A program made the position numbers and the translations under genes. Shown one piece after another: positions 54,752 to 63,764 of a stretch of 64,000 nt of DNA; position 1 is the first letter of the stretch; every line of letters begins with the position of its first letter. The stretch comes from Flavobacteriaceae bacterium (GTDB lineage Bacteria > Bacteroidota > Bacteroidia > Flavobacteriales > Flavobacteriaceae). The stretch is from assembly GCA_016744415.1 (NCBI GenBank), contig JADGEL010000001.1:186001-250000 (forward strand), read 5' to 3'. The notes beneath the pieces were generated by a model. It had not been told where the DNA came from. It saw nothing but the letters and a program-made list of their open reading frames with translations, and did no database searches.

Positions 54752-55876
54752 ATGGCCGAATTAAAATTAATGAAAGGAAATGAAGCATTAGCCGAGGCAG
54801 CTATAAGAGTTGGTGCTGATGCTTATTTTGGCTATCCAATCACCCCACAGTCAGAAGTTATAGAATACTTAATGGCCCAACGCCCTGAAGAAAGAACAGG
54901 AATGGTGGTGCTACAAGCAGAAAGTGAAATAGCTGCAATCAATATGGTGTATGGTGCAGCAAGCTCAGGTAAACGAGTATTGACTTCTTCTTCAAGCCCT
55001 GGAATGTCTCTAAAACTAGAAGGAATTTCCTATCTAGCTGGAGCAGAATTACCAGCAGTTATTGTAAATGTAGTTCGTGCAGGTCCTGGTTTAGGAACTA
55101 TACAGCCTGCTCAAGGAGATTATTTTCAAGCTGTAAAAGGTGGTGGCCATGGAGATTATAAATTATATGTCCTTGCTCCTGCCTCAGTTCAAGAAATGTC
55201 AGATTTTATTGAAGAAGCATTTGATATTGCTTATAAATATAGGGCTCCAGTATTAATTCTTTCTGATGGATTAATTGGTCAAATGATGGAAAAAGTATTT
55301 CTTAAAGATCAACAAAAAAGAATGACTAATGAAGAGTTAATCAAAAAATATGATGGGTGGGCAACTACAGGTAAAACAAATAGAGACCGTAATATTGTTA
55401 CTTCACTAGATTTACAGCCCGATAAAATGGAGATTAAAGTCAATAAATTGATTAAAAAGTATGCGCAGATGGAAAGAGAAGATTTGCGTTACGAGTCAAT
55501 AAATTGTGAAGATGCTGAATATTTATTTGTAGCCTATGGCTCAAGCGCAAGAATTGCACAAAAAGCAATGGAATTAGGAAGAGATAAAGGAATAAAAGTT
55601 GGACTATTAAGACCTATCACATTATTCCCATTCCCTAAACAACAACTCTTTGATTTGGCAGATCAAGTAAAAGGTATATTAAGTGTTGAGTTAAGTGCGG
55701 GGCAAATGGTAGAAGATGTTAGACTTTCAGTTGAACATAAAGTTCCGGTTGAACATTTTGGAAGAACAGGAGGGATTATTCATACTCCTGAAGAAATTAT
55801 TGAAGCATTAGAAGAAAAAATTATAAAAAATGGAAGTGTTAGACATCATAAAACCAGAGAATCAAGTATTCTGTAA
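54752..55876 (+). CDS. 2-oxoacid:ferredoxin oxidoreductase, alpha subunit
   Basis: A 374-aa alpha subunit with the GYPITPQSEVIEYL motif near residue 28 and SSSSPGMSLKLEGISYLAGAE near residue 78. It binds the 2-oxoacid with the beta subunit. By size and gene order it matches 2-oxoglutarate (KorA) or branched-chain (VorB) enzymes; which of these cannot be decided here. Because a two-subunit KorAB is also present, this complex may have a different substrate or be used under other conditions. Confidence 0.93.
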   Translation: MAELKLMKGNEALAEAAIRVGADAYFGYPITPQSEVIEYLMAQRPEERTGMVVLQAESEIAAINMVYGAASSGKRVLTSSSSPGMSLKLEGISYLAGAELPAVIVNVVRAGPGLGTIQPAQGDYFQAVKGGGHGDYKLYVLAPASVQEMSDFIEEAFDIAYKYRAPVLILSDGLIGQMMEKVFLKDQQKRMTNEELIKKYDGWATTGKTNRDRNIVTSLDLQPDKMEIKVNKLIKKYAQMEREDLRYESINCEDAEYLFVAYGSSARIAQKAMELGRDKGIKVGLLRPITLFPFPKQQLFDLADQVKGILSVELSAGQMVEDVRLSVEHKVPVEHFGRTGGIIHTPEEIIEALEEKIIKNGSVRHHKTRESSIL

Positions 55877-56603
55877 AACAAAATTAATGACCGATACGCC
55901 ATTGTCGTATTGTCCTGGTTGTGGCCATGGTACAGCTCATAATTTAGTTATGGAAGTAGTAGATGAAATGGGCATAGCATCAGACACCATTGGAGTTGCG
56001 CCAGTGGGCTGTTCTGTTTTGGCCTACGATTTTATGAATATCGATATGACGCAAGCAGCTCATGGACGTGCTCCGGCAGTTGCAACAGGTATTGCTAGAA
56101 CTTGGCCTGAAAAATATGTGTTTACATATCAAGGCGATGGTGATTTAGCAGCTATTGGTACTGCCGAAACGATTCATGCATGTAACAGAGGTGAAAATAT
56201 TGTCATCGTATTTGTAAACAATGGTATTTACGGGATGACCGGTGGTCAAATGGCTCCTACAACTTTGGCGGGAATGAAAACTTCTACTTCTCCATATGGA
56301 AGAGAGATAGAAAACATGGGGTCTCCATTAAAAATAACTGAACTCGTTGCAAATTTACCTGGTGTTTACTATGCAACACGTCATGCAGTCCATACACACA
56401 AACATGTTAGAAAAGCAAAAAAAGCCCTTAGAAAAGCTTTTGAAAATACACGATTAAAAAAAGGCCTATCGATTGTAGAAATTGTTTCTAACTGTAATTC
56501 TGGTTGGAAAATGGCTCCGAATGAATCTAATGAGTGGATGGCAGATAATATGTTTCCTTATTTCCCACTTGGTGATATAAAAGTTAATGGAAAATTAAAA
56601 TAA
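55830..56603 (+). CDS. 2-oxoacid:ferredoxin oxidoreductase, beta subunit
   Basis: A ThDP-binding subunit of 257 aa, with YCPGCGHGTAHNL near residue 27 and the ThDP motif GDGDLAAIGTAETIHACNRGENIVIVFVNN near residue 100. The start at 55830 overlaps the alpha gene by 47 bp. It is kept because the DIIKPEN...LMTD extension matches what is known of Bacteroidota homologues. An ATG at 55887 is the alternative. Confidence 0.92.
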   Translation: MEVLDIIKPENQVFCKTKLMTDTPLSYCPGCGHGTAHNLVMEVVDEMGIASDTIGVAPVGCSVLAYDFMNIDMTQAAHGRAPAVATGIARTWPEKYVFTYQGDGDLAAIGTAETIHACNRGENIVIVFVNNGIYGMTGGQMAPTTLAGMKTSTSPYGREIENMGSPLKITELVANLPGVYYATRHAVHTHKHVRKAKKALRKAFENTRLKKGLSIVEIVSNCNSGWKMAPNESNEWMADNMFPYFPLGDIKVNGKLK

Positions 56604-56609
56604 GTAATC

Positions 56610-57176
56610 ATGACAGAAGAAATTATTATTGCAGGTTTTGGAGGGCAAGGAGTTTTATCTATGGGAAAAATATTAGCTTATTCTGGCATTATGCAAGACC
56701 AAGAAGTAAGCTGGATGCCTTCTTATGGACCAGAAATGCGTGGTGGAACAGCCAATGTAACAGTTATTTTGAGTGATGATAGAATTAGTTCTCCATATTT
56801 AAAATTATATGATTCTGCTATTGTTTTAAATCAACAATCTATGGATAAGTTTGAAGAATCTGTAAAACCAGGAGGTATTTTATTATACGATCCTAATGGG
56901 ATCTCGCACCACCCTTCTCGAACAGATATAAGTGTTTATCAAATAGAAGGTAATAAGTTAGCTTCAGAAATGGGGAATAAAAAAATATTTAATATGATTA
57001 TTTTGGGAGCTTTCCTTAAAATTAAACCCATAGTTAAATTAGATAATGTGATAGAAGGATTAAAAAAATCACTACCAGAAAGATACCATCATTTATTACC
57101 TATAAATGAAGAGGCAATTACTATGGGAATGAATAAGGTAATTCCAATCAAAATTGAGAATGGCATCTTTGTATAA
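56610..57176 (+). CDS. 2-oxoacid:ferredoxin oxidoreductase, gamma subunit
   Basis: A 188-aa gamma subunit that begins with the family motif EEIIIAGFGGQGVLSMGKILA and contains SYGPEMRGGTANVTVI near residue 41, where CoA binding is expected. It ends the four-gene operon, 6 bp after the beta gene, and a strong hairpin terminator follows. Confidence 0.94.
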   Translation: MTEEIIIAGFGGQGVLSMGKILAYSGIMQDQEVSWMPSYGPEMRGGTANVTVILSDDRISSPYLKLYDSAIVLNQQSMDKFEESVKPGGILLYDPNGISHHPSRTDISVYQIEGNKLASEMGNKKIFNMIILGAFLKIKPIVKLDNVIEGLKKSLPERYHHLLPINEEAITMGMNKVIPIKIENGIFV

Positions 57177-57230
57177 TTAAATTTTATTAGTAACCCAATA
57201 GTAGAATATTAAACAGACATCTTATTTTAA

Positions 57231-57265
57231 AAATAAAGCTCTTCAGAATTTGAAGAGCTTTATTT
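57231..57265. terminator. Terminator between the oxidoreductase operon and mscS
   Basis: AAATAAAGCTCTTCA and TTGAAGAGCTTTATTT pair almost perfectly around a short loop. A/T runs on both sides let it end both convergent units. Confidence 0.9.
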
Positions 57266-57287
57266 ATTATAAATATTTTAAACAATA

Positions 57288-58106
57288 TTAATTTTTCTTA
57301 TGCACATCCATTTGTGGATATGGAATTTCTATACCAGCTTTATCTAATTCAATTTTACTAGCTTCCATTACTTCAAAATAAACATCCCAATAATCATCAG
57401 TTAACACCCAAGGACGCATCTTAAAGTTTACAGAACTGTCTGCCAATTCGCCTAATAAAATCATAGGTACTGGGTCTTTTAACACTTTAGGGTTATCAGT
57501 CAAAATTTTCATTAACAGGTCTTTGGTTTGTTTTATATCAGCATCATAACTCACACCCATTGTAATATCTATTCGTCTATTTTCCTCAGTAGAATAGTTG
57601 GTAATATTCCCATTAGACAATGCGCCATTTGGAATAATTACTTCTTTATTATCTGGTGTATTTAGTTTTGTAGTAAAAATTTCAATTTCTTTTACTGTTC
57701 CCATTTCGCCTTGAGCTTCAATAAAATCTCCTATCTTATATGGTTTAAAAATCAACAATAAAACTCCTCCTGCAAAATTAGATAACGACCCCTGTAGAGC
57801 CAAACCTATTGCCAAACCACCAGCAGCTAAAATTGCAGCAAATGATGTTGTCTCAACACCTAAATTACCTAGAATGATTACTACTAATAATATTTTTAAA
57901 ACCCCTACAATTAAGTTAGAAAGAAACCTTTCTAGGCTTTCATCATAGTCAAATTTATCCATTGCCTTTACAAGCAATTTTTTAATTTTTTTAATTACCC
58001 AAGAGCCAATAACCCATATAATAATTGCTCCGACAACTTTTAATCCATACTCTGAACCAAATTCAATGAATTTATCCATCCATTTTTCTACATCAATGTT
58101 TTCCAT
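57288..58106 (-). CDS. Small-conductance mechanosensitive channel (MscS family)
   Basis: A 272-aa membrane channel that opens on membrane tension during osmotic downshift. It has three N-terminal helices; the third is the Gly/Ala-rich pore helix (AAILAAGGLAIGLALQGSLSNFAGGVLLL near residue 90). A beta domain (KPYKIGDFIEAQG and NKEVIIPNGALSNGNITNYS) and an alpha/beta C-terminal domain follow. It matches the minimal MscS architecture. Confidence 0.96.
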   Translation of the reverse strand: MENIDVEKWMDKFIEFGSEYGLKVVGAIIIWVIGSWVIKKIKKLLVKAMDKFDYDESLERFLSNLIVGVLKILLVVIILGNLGVETTSFAAILAAGGLAIGLALQGSLSNFAGGVLLLIFKPYKIGDFIEAQGEMGTVKEIEIFTTKLNTPDNKEVIIPNGALSNGNITNYSTEENRRIDITMGVSYDADIKQTKDLLMKILTDNPKVLKDPVPMILLGELADSSVNFKMRPWVLTDDYWDVYFEVMEASKIELDKAGIEIPYPQMDVHKKN

Positions 58107-58195
58107 ACTTTTATTTTTTTATTAAGGCGCTAAATTAAAAAAAACCTAATATATTAACTACTAATTGTTAATGTAAATTTTATTTCTTAAAATTA

Positions 58196-58224
58196 AAAAG
58201 CTCTTCGAATTTCGAAGAGCTTTT
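58196..58224 (-). terminator. Terminator of tRNA-Leu
   Basis: AAAAGCTCTTCGAA and TTCGAAGAGCTTTT form a 14-bp stem immediately past the tRNA 3' end, ending in T-residues on the minus strand. Confidence 0.85.
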
Positions 58225-58230
58225 ACAAAG

Positions 58231-58312
58231 TACAGGCGGAGAGACTCGAACTCTCACACCTTGCGGCACTAGATCCTAAGTCTAGCGTGTCTACCAATTC
58301 CACCACGCCTGC
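58231..58312 (-). tRNA. tRNA-Leu (anticodon TAG)
   Basis: An 82-nt class II tRNA on the minus strand. The acceptor stem is GCAGGCG/CGCCTGT with a G-T first pair, and the anticodon stem-loop CTAGA-CTTAGGA-TCTAG gives anticodon TAG. The long variable arm TGCCGCAAGGTG is typical of Leu, the T-arm is GAGAGTTCGAGTCTCTC, and the discriminator base is A. The 3' CCA is not encoded. Confidence 0.95.
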
Positions 58313-58373
58313 AAAGAGGGTGCAAATATACACAATACTTGCAATTAGCAAAGTAGTTCTTTTAGATTTTTCG

Positions 58374-58381
58374 TATTTTTG
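58374..58381 (+). promoter_or_regulatory. Predicted -7 element of the M20 peptidase gene
   Basis: TATTTTTG matches TANNTTTG. A start near 58387 leaves a leader of about 15 nt. Confidence 0.5.
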
Positions 58382-58401
58382 AAACACTAAAAAATATATC
58401 C

Positions 58402-59790
58402 ATGAAAGACATAAAATTATATATCAATCAACACAAAGACAGATTTGTTGATGAACTTGTTGAACTCTTAAAAATACCATCAATTAGTGCAGATGTTGCT
58501 TATAAAAATGATGTTTTAAAAACTGCTGATGCAGTAAAAATTGCACTAGAAAAAGCGGGATGCGACAACGTAGAAATATGTGAAACTCCTGGATATCCAA
58601 TTGTATATGGAGAAAAAATAATTGATAAAAACCTACCTACTGTTTTGGTATATGGACACTACGATGTACAACCAGCAGACCCAATTGAATTATGGGATTC
58701 TCCTCCATTCGAACCTATAATCAAAAAAACAGATAAGCATCCTGATGGGGCAATTTTTGCCAGAGGCGCTTGTGATGACAAAGGGCAAATGTATATGCAC
58801 GTAAAGGCATTAGAGTTTATGACAGAAACCAATCAATTACCATGTAATGTCAAATTTATGATTGAAGGCGAAGAAGAAGTTGGATCAGAAAGTTTAGCGT
58901 GGTATGTAAAACGTAATCAAGAAAAATTAGCCAATGATGTGATTTTGATTTCTGATACCGGAATGATTAGTAACACCCAACCTTCTATTACAACTGGCTT
59001 ACGCGGTTTGAGCTATGTAGAAATTGAGATAACCGGACCAAACAGAGATTTACATTCTGGTTTATATGGCGGTGCTGTTGCAAATCCAATTAATATTTTA
59101 ACTAAAATGATTGCTTCATTACACGATGAAAACAATCACATTACAATTCCTGGTTTTTACGATAATGTAGAAGAACTATCTTTAGATGAACGTGCTGAAA
59201 TGGCGAAAGCTCCTTTCTCTTTAGATGCTTATAAAAAAGCTTTAGACATTGAAGAAACCTACGGCGAAAAAGGATATACTACCAACGAACGTAACTCTAT
59301 AAGACCAACATTGGATGTGAATGGTATCTGGGGTGGTTATACTGGCGAAGGAGCAAAAACTGTGATTGCTTCAAAAGCTTATGCAAAAATTTCGATGCGA
59401 TTAGTACCTAACCAAGATTGGCAGGAAATTACTAAATTGTTTACAAAACATTTTGAAAGCATTGCTCCAAAATCTGTAACCATAAAAGTAACACCACACC
59501 ATGGCGGACAAGGATATGTGACTCCAACAAATAATGTTGGCTATAAAGCTGCCAATAGAGCATACACTGAAACTTTTGGTGTACAAGCCATACCACAACG
59601 AAGTGGTGGCTCAATACCAATTGTTGCCTTGTTTGAAGATGAGTTGAAAAGCAAAACTATTTTGATGGGATTTGGATTAGATAGCGATGCTATTCACTCT
59701 CCAAATGAGCATTACGGAATTTTTAATTACTTAAAAGGAATTGAAACGATTCCGTTGTTTTACAAATATTTTACGGAGATGAGCTTGTAA
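58402..59790 (+). CDS. M20-family metallopeptidase (dipeptidase)
   Basis: A 462-aa zinc peptidase, probably a cytosolic dipeptidase of the CNDP/DapE-related group. The metal and catalytic residues are visible in order: YGHYDVQPADP (His and Asp), GACDDKGQM (bridging Asp), EGEEEVGSES (catalytic Glu pair), SDTG, and HSPNEHYG near the C-terminus. The dimerisation domain begins with the DLHSGLYGGAVANP motif. There is no signal peptide. Confidence 0.95.
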   Translation: MKDIKLYINQHKDRFVDELVELLKIPSISADVAYKNDVLKTADAVKIALEKAGCDNVEICETPGYPIVYGEKIIDKNLPTVLVYGHYDVQPADPIELWDSPPFEPIIKKTDKHPDGAIFARGACDDKGQMYMHVKALEFMTETNQLPCNVKFMIEGEEEVGSESLAWYVKRNQEKLANDVILISDTGMISNTQPSITTGLRGLSYVEIEITGPNRDLHSGLYGGAVANPINILTKMIASLHDENNHITIPGFYDNVEELSLDERAEMAKAPFSLDAYKKALDIEETYGEKGYTTNERNSIRPTLDVNGIWGGYTGEGAKTVIASKAYAKISMRLVPNQDWQEITKLFTKHFESIAPKSVTIKVTPHHGGQGYVTPTNNVGYKAANRAYTETFGVQAIPQRSGGSIPIVALFEDELKSKTILMGFGLDSDAIHSPNEHYGIFNYLKGIETIPLFYKYFTEMSL

Positions 59791-59810
59791 TTTAACTCAT
59801 TCTATTAATA

Positions 59811-60347
59811 ATGCTAAACAGTTACCTCTTTGCCTCATCAAGGTTAGGATTTCGAAATTGGACATCAAAAGATGTTGATCATTTACATTTAATGTGTACT
59901 GATAAAGAGGTTATGGAATTTTTTCCAGACATTTGGTCTTTGAATCAAACTGATCAATTTGTCAAAAGGATGCAACAAAGTTTTGTTGACAATGGGTACT
60001 GCTATTTTGCTGTAGATATTTTGAAGTCTAAAAAGTTTATTGGCTTTATTGGGTTATCACTCCAAACTTTTGAGGCAGAATTCACCCCTTGTATAGATAT
60101 TGGTTGGCGACTAAAAAAATCAGCTTGGGATAATGGCTTTGCAACTGAAGGAGCCAAAGCTTGTTTAAATTTTGCATTTAAAAAATTAAACTTAAAATCA
60201 GTTGTTGCAATCGCGCCAGCGTTAAATCAAAAATCACAACAAGTCATGAAAAAAATTGGAATGACTGAACAAGCTACTTTTTTACACCCAGCAATTGAAG
60301 ATGACAATCCACTTAAAAAATGTGTACTATATGAAATTTTTAATTAA
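59811..60347 (+). CDS. GNAT acetyltransferase (RimJ/RimL type)
   Basis: A 178-aa acetyl-CoA-dependent N-acetyltransferase. It has the GNAT A-motif region WDNGFATEGAKACLNFAF near residue 104 and the downstream NQKSQQVMKKIGM segment. The substrate is unknown. It is followed by, and overlaps by 17 bp, a cytochrome-like lipoprotein gene, so four small genes up to 62325 are probably co-transcribed. Confidence 0.92.
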   Translation: MLNSYLFASSRLGFRNWTSKDVDHLHLMCTDKEVMEFFPDIWSLNQTDQFVKRMQQSFVDNGYCYFAVDILKSKKFIGFIGLSLQTFEAEFTPCIDIGWRLKKSAWDNGFATEGAKACLNFAFKKLNLKSVVAIAPALNQKSQQVMKKIGMTEQATFLHPAIEDDNPLKKCVLYEIFN

Positions 60348-61308
60348 AACTACATCTGCTTTTATTTTATTGGCGACTATAGGTTGCAGTAGCCCAAAAA
60401 AAGAACAACCTATTAAAAAAATAACAAGTAACAATTCCGAAGCTCTTTCTCGTGGGTTTATCTTATTAGAAAACAATTGTTTTTCATGTCATAGTCCAAA
60501 TCCTAAGGCAGAAAACAAGATTGCTCCTTCTATGAAAAATGTAAAAGAATCTTATTTAAAGAATCATGAATCTCTAGAAGAGTTTACGAGAAACCTGACA
60601 AATCATGTTCAAAATCCATCAGAGAAAAATTCTAAAATGCCCGAAGCAATTCAACAATTTGGCTTAATGCCAAAAATGAGTTTTACAGATATGCAATTAA
60701 AAAACATTGCTGTCTATTTATTTGAAACCGACATTGAAGCTGTTGATTGGTATAAAAATCAATATCAAAAAGAACAAAAACAACATCTTGCCAAGGCAAA
60801 CAAAAATGAAAGTCCTCTAGAAAAAGGGTTGGAATATGCACTAAAAACCAAATCTATTCTTGGTAAAAATTTATTGGGAGCAATTAAAGAAAAAGGAACT
60901 GCTGGTGCGTTATTGTTTTGTAATGAAAATGCATTTCACTTAACTGATACTGTTGCTTCGCAAATTGATGGAGTTGAAGTTAAAAGAGTGTCTGACCGCT
61001 ATAGAAATCTGAAAAACATAGCCAATGTTAATGAACTTTCATATATAGAAAAAACAAAAACTCAATTAATGTATGCCAAAAAAATTACACCTCAAATTCA
61101 AGAAATTGAAGGAAAAATAGTTGGTTATTATCCTATTATGACCAATAAAATGTGTATGCAGTGTCACGGAAACCCTTCTACTGAAATTGAAAAAAATACA
61201 TTGTTAAAAATTAAAGAATTATATCCCGATGATTTGGCAGTTGGATATTCAACTGACGAGTTAAGGGGGATCTGGGTAGTTACCATGCCTAAGGAATATA
61301 AAAAATGA
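60331..61308 (+). CDS. Dihaem c-type lipoprotein with C-terminal DUF3365 domain
   Basis: Starts at MKFLIKTTSAF (60331); the frame opens at 60295 inside the GNAT gene. Lipobox ATIGC puts the lipid on about Cys19. The first half is a cytochrome-c-like domain with haem motif CFSCH near residue 50. The second half is a DUF3365 (Tll0287-like) haem sensor domain with CMQCH near residue 275. The protein is therefore an exported membrane-anchored dihaem protein of about 325 aa, for electron transfer or redox sensing in the periplasm. The next gene overlaps by 4 bp. Confidence 0.88.
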   Translation: MKFLIKTTSAFILLATIGCSSPKKEQPIKKITSNNSEALSRGFILLENNCFSCHSPNPKAENKIAPSMKNVKESYLKNHESLEEFTRNLTNHVQNPSEKNSKMPEAIQQFGLMPKMSFTDMQLKNIAVYLFETDIEAVDWYKNQYQKEQKQHLAKANKNESPLEKGLEYALKTKSILGKNLLGAIKEKGTAGALLFCNENAFHLTDTVASQIDGVEVKRVSDRYRNLKNIANVNELSYIEKTKTQLMYAKKITPQIQEIEGKIVGYYPIMTNKMCMQCHGNPSTEIEKNTLLKIKELYPDDLAVGYSTDELRGIWVVTMPKEYKK

Positions 61309-61706
61309 GAAAAGCATATTTTGCTATTAGCTATTCTAACAGAAATCAATTTAATATTGAAGTTGATAGTTTAAAAAAATTATTTTCTAAACACAATATT
61401 GATCTTTTAGTTTTTGTTGACACCTATAATTTTAAACCTGCCGAAGAAAAAGAAATGATGCAAACGGCTTTTGATGAAATTGACAGTTCCGACATTCTTA
61501 TTGCAGAGTTAACTACAAAATCTATTGGTGTTGGTATTGAAATTGGATATGCAGCTGCCAAAAACAAACCAATATACTATTTAAAAAAAATAACTGCTGA
61601 ATACTCTACTACAGCAGCAGGTTGCTCCTGTTGCACTATTGAATATAAAAACGAAACTGATTTAATTATTACGATGAAAAAGATGCTAAAAAAAATAAAA
61701 TATTGA
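61305..61706 (+). CDS. Nucleoside 2-deoxyribosyltransferase-like protein
   Basis: A 133-aa protein with the family pattern: N-terminal strand KAYFAISYSN, DEIDSSDILIAEL near residue 57 and GVGIEIGYAAAKNKPIYYL near residue 73, which contains the catalytic-type Glu. A CSCC cluster near residue 105 is unusual for this family. The start codon overlaps the stop of the dihaem gene (ATGA). It may act in nucleotide salvage, or use the fold for another purpose. Confidence 0.8.
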   Translation: MRKAYFAISYSNRNQFNIEVDSLKKLFSKHNIDLLVFVDTYNFKPAEEKEMMQTAFDEIDSSDILIAELTTKSIGVGIEIGYAAAKNKPIYYLKKITAEYSTTAAGCSCCTIEYKNETDLIITMKKMLKKIKY

Positions 61707-61713
61707 CAGGTTT

Positions 61714-62325
61714 ATGAATCATTTCTTTTTAATCCTTTTTTGGGTTTTATATTTTATACTCCACAGTATTTTAGCGAGTAATTGGCTAAAGAGATTTGTA
61801 AAAAGTAAATCTTTAAAATTATTTCCATTTTTTAGGTTAGTATATAATGGCATTGCACTTGTAACCTTGTTTTTAGTTTTAAAATTTCAGCAGACAATCT
61901 CTCCCGTTTTTCTTTTTGACAAAATATTAACCTTGCAAATTATAGGGTATTCAATTATGATTCTTGGAGCAATGCTAGGATATTTAGCTTTTAAAAATTA
62001 TAGCACATCGGAATTTTTAGGATTTGATTATAATAAATCATCTGAGGAAAATAAGAGTTTTTTAAACACATCTGGGTTTAATAGCTTTGTTAGACATCCA
62101 CTTTATTTTGCAAGTTTATTATTAATCTGGGGCTATTTTATAGCAAACCCAAATAGCAACATTTTAATTATGAATGGGGTGATAACAGCCTATTTAATTA
62201 TTGGTACAAAATTAGAAGAACAAAAACTAATCAAAGAGTTTGGGCAACAATACAAAGACTATATCAATAAAGTTTCTATGTTGTTACCAAATATATCTTT
62301 GCTTATAAAGCAGCTAAAAAAATGA
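61714..62325 (+). CDS. Isoprenylcysteine-methyltransferase-like membrane protein
   Basis: A 203-aa protein with about five hydrophobic segments and the C-terminal signature of the ICMT/NnrU-like family: NSFVRHPLYFASLLLIWGYF near residue 126, then KLEEQKLIKEFGQQYKDY. In bacteria the substrates of such membrane methyltransferases are mostly unknown. It lies 7 bp after the deoxyribosyltransferase-like gene and ends the cluster. Confidence 0.85.
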   Translation: MNHFFLILFWVLYFILHSILASNWLKRFVKSKSLKLFPFFRLVYNGIALVTLFLVLKFQQTISPVFLFDKILTLQIIGYSIMILGAMLGYLAFKNYSTSEFLGFDYNKSSEENKSFLNTSGFNSFVRHPLYFASLLLIWGYFIANPNSNILIMNGVITAYLIIGTKLEEQKLIKEFGQQYKDYINKVSMLLPNISLLIKQLKK

Positions 62326-62372
62326 CACGTCCAATTTATATTTTTCTTAACGACTGCTAATTTTGAAATCTG

Positions 62373-62380
62373 TATTTTTG
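62373..62380 (+). promoter_or_regulatory. Predicted -7 element of the secreted-protein gene
   Basis: TATTTTTG matches TANNTTTG. A start near 62386 leaves a leader of about 12 nt. Confidence 0.5.
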
Positions 62381-62397
62381 CCATCAAAGAAATATAA

Positions 62398-63072
62398 ATG
62401 ACTCCAAAACTTTTGAAAACTTCATTAACATTATGCTTACTTTTATTGGGTATTGCAACAAATTTTGGTCAATTAGAAAATCCTGAAAAAAAAGTTGAAG
62501 CTCCTGTAGATCTTATTCAACCAAATATAGACATTGAAAAACACGAGTTTATAGATCCAAGAATTACTGACGAAACTAAAGTAGAAGCAGCACTATCCGA
62601 AATCATCAAAGACATTTTAGATGCCGAAGAAAAGGCACAACTTAAAAACAAAGGAATTACCACTGCTGAAAAAATTAGAGAAGAACGCGCTAAAAAGAAA
62701 ATGGGCGAACTGAATAAAAACTATGCTAAAATAGATCAGTATTTAGGCGGGTTTAGTACAACATCAGAAAGTGTAGTAATTGTTTGTTGGGATTTTCAAT
62801 ACCCTGATGGAGATACCGTAACTATTTATATAAATGATAAACCGGTAATTCAAAATATAGTATTGACAAATACATATCAGCAATTTCGATTGCCCTTAGC
62901 TGAAGGTTTAAATATCATTTCTTTTAAGGCATTAAACCAAGGTTTCTCTGGCCCAAACACAGCAGCCTTTAAAATTTATGATGAGAATGCTTATGAAATT
63001 TCTTCAAACGAATGGAATTTAGCCACAGGAGCAAAAGCTACTTTATCAATTGCTAGAATAAGTGGAGAATAA
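62398..63072 (+). CDS. Secreted hypothetical protein
   Basis: A 224-aa protein with a signal peptide (MTPKLLKTSLTLCLLLLGIATNFG), then a charged helical segment (about residues 65-115, ILDAEEKAQLKNKGI and AEKIREERAKKKMG) that may form a coiled coil. The C-terminal beta-rich domain (about 130-224, PDGDTVTIYINDKPVIQN) has the look of an Ig-like or jelly-roll fold. No named family is recognised. It is convergent with phnA, one base apart. Confidence 0.75.
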   Translation: MTPKLLKTSLTLCLLLLGIATNFGQLENPEKKVEAPVDLIQPNIDIEKHEFIDPRITDETKVEAALSEIIKDILDAEEKAQLKNKGITTAEKIREERAKKKMGELNKNYAKIDQYLGGFSTTSESVVIVCWDFQYPDGDTVTIYINDKPVIQNIVLTNTYQQFRLPLAEGLNIISFKALNQGFSGPNTAAFKIYDENAYEISSNEWNLATGAKATLSIARISGE

Positions 63073-63073
63073 A

Positions 63074-63664
63074 CTACTCTGACTTTGATAATTTCTTTAC
63101 ATACTTGGTGATAATCACAATTTGAGTAGGTCCTACTTTGCCTTCAATAAATTCAGCATTTTCAGAATCTAAAGAAATACGTCTCACAGCAGTACCTTGT
63201 TTGGCAACCATACTAGAACCTTTTACTTTTAAATCTTTTATCAAAACTACCGAGTCTCCAGCTTCTAATATTGTACCGTTTACATCACGATGAATTACTT
63301 TTTCACTATCGTCTAACCCTTCTCCCGTTGCTTGAGCAAAACGTAATGCCTCATCATCTAAAAAGAGCATATCTAATAAATCTTGTGGCCAACCTTTAGC
63401 TTTTAAGCGCGATAACATTCTCCACGCAACTACCTGTACTGCTCTAAACTCACTCCACATACTATCATTTAAACAACGCCAATGATTTGCATCTGTACTA
63501 TCAGGATTTTCAATTTGAGATTTACAAGTAGCACATGCCAATACACTTCCGTCAACACCACCCGTAGAAATTGGCGGCACTTCATATACGCTTAAATTAT
63601 CTGTTGATGCGCAAAACTCACATACCGAACCACTTCTTTTTTCTAAATCTGCTAATACACTCAT
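63074..63664 (-). CDS. phnA: PhnA/YjdM-family zinc-ribbon protein
   Basis: A 196-aa protein with an N-terminal zinc ribbon (Cys15, Cys18, Cys44, Cys47) and the C-terminal PhnA domain (DVNGTILEAGDSVVLIKDLKVKGSSMVAKQGT near residue 125). Despite the name, the family has no proven phosphonate role; its function is poorly defined. Between the two lies an insert of about 70 residues with a Trp-rich stretch, as in longer members of the family. Confidence 0.93.
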   Translation of the reverse strand: MSVLADLEKRSGSVCEFCASTDNLSVYEVPPISTGGVDGSVLACATCKSQIENPDSTDANHWRCLNDSMWSEFRAVQVVAWRMLSRLKAKGWPQDLLDMLFLDDEALRFAQATGEGLDDSEKVIHRDVNGTILEAGDSVVLIKDLKVKGSSMVAKQGTAVRRISLDSENAEFIEGKVGPTQIVIITKYVKKLSKSE

Positions 63665-63740
63665 AATTGAAATTTTAGTTGCACAAAACTACATTTATTA
63701 ATTTCTTATTCCAACAAAACATATTCAAAATCAGAATGTG

Positions 63741-63748
63741 TATTTTTG
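63741..63748 (+). promoter_or_regulatory. Predicted -7 element of the last GNAT gene
   Basis: TATTTTTG matches TANNTTTG. A start near 63754 leaves a leader of about 11 nt. Confidence 0.5.
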
Positions 63749-63764
63749 GACAAAACCAAACCAA

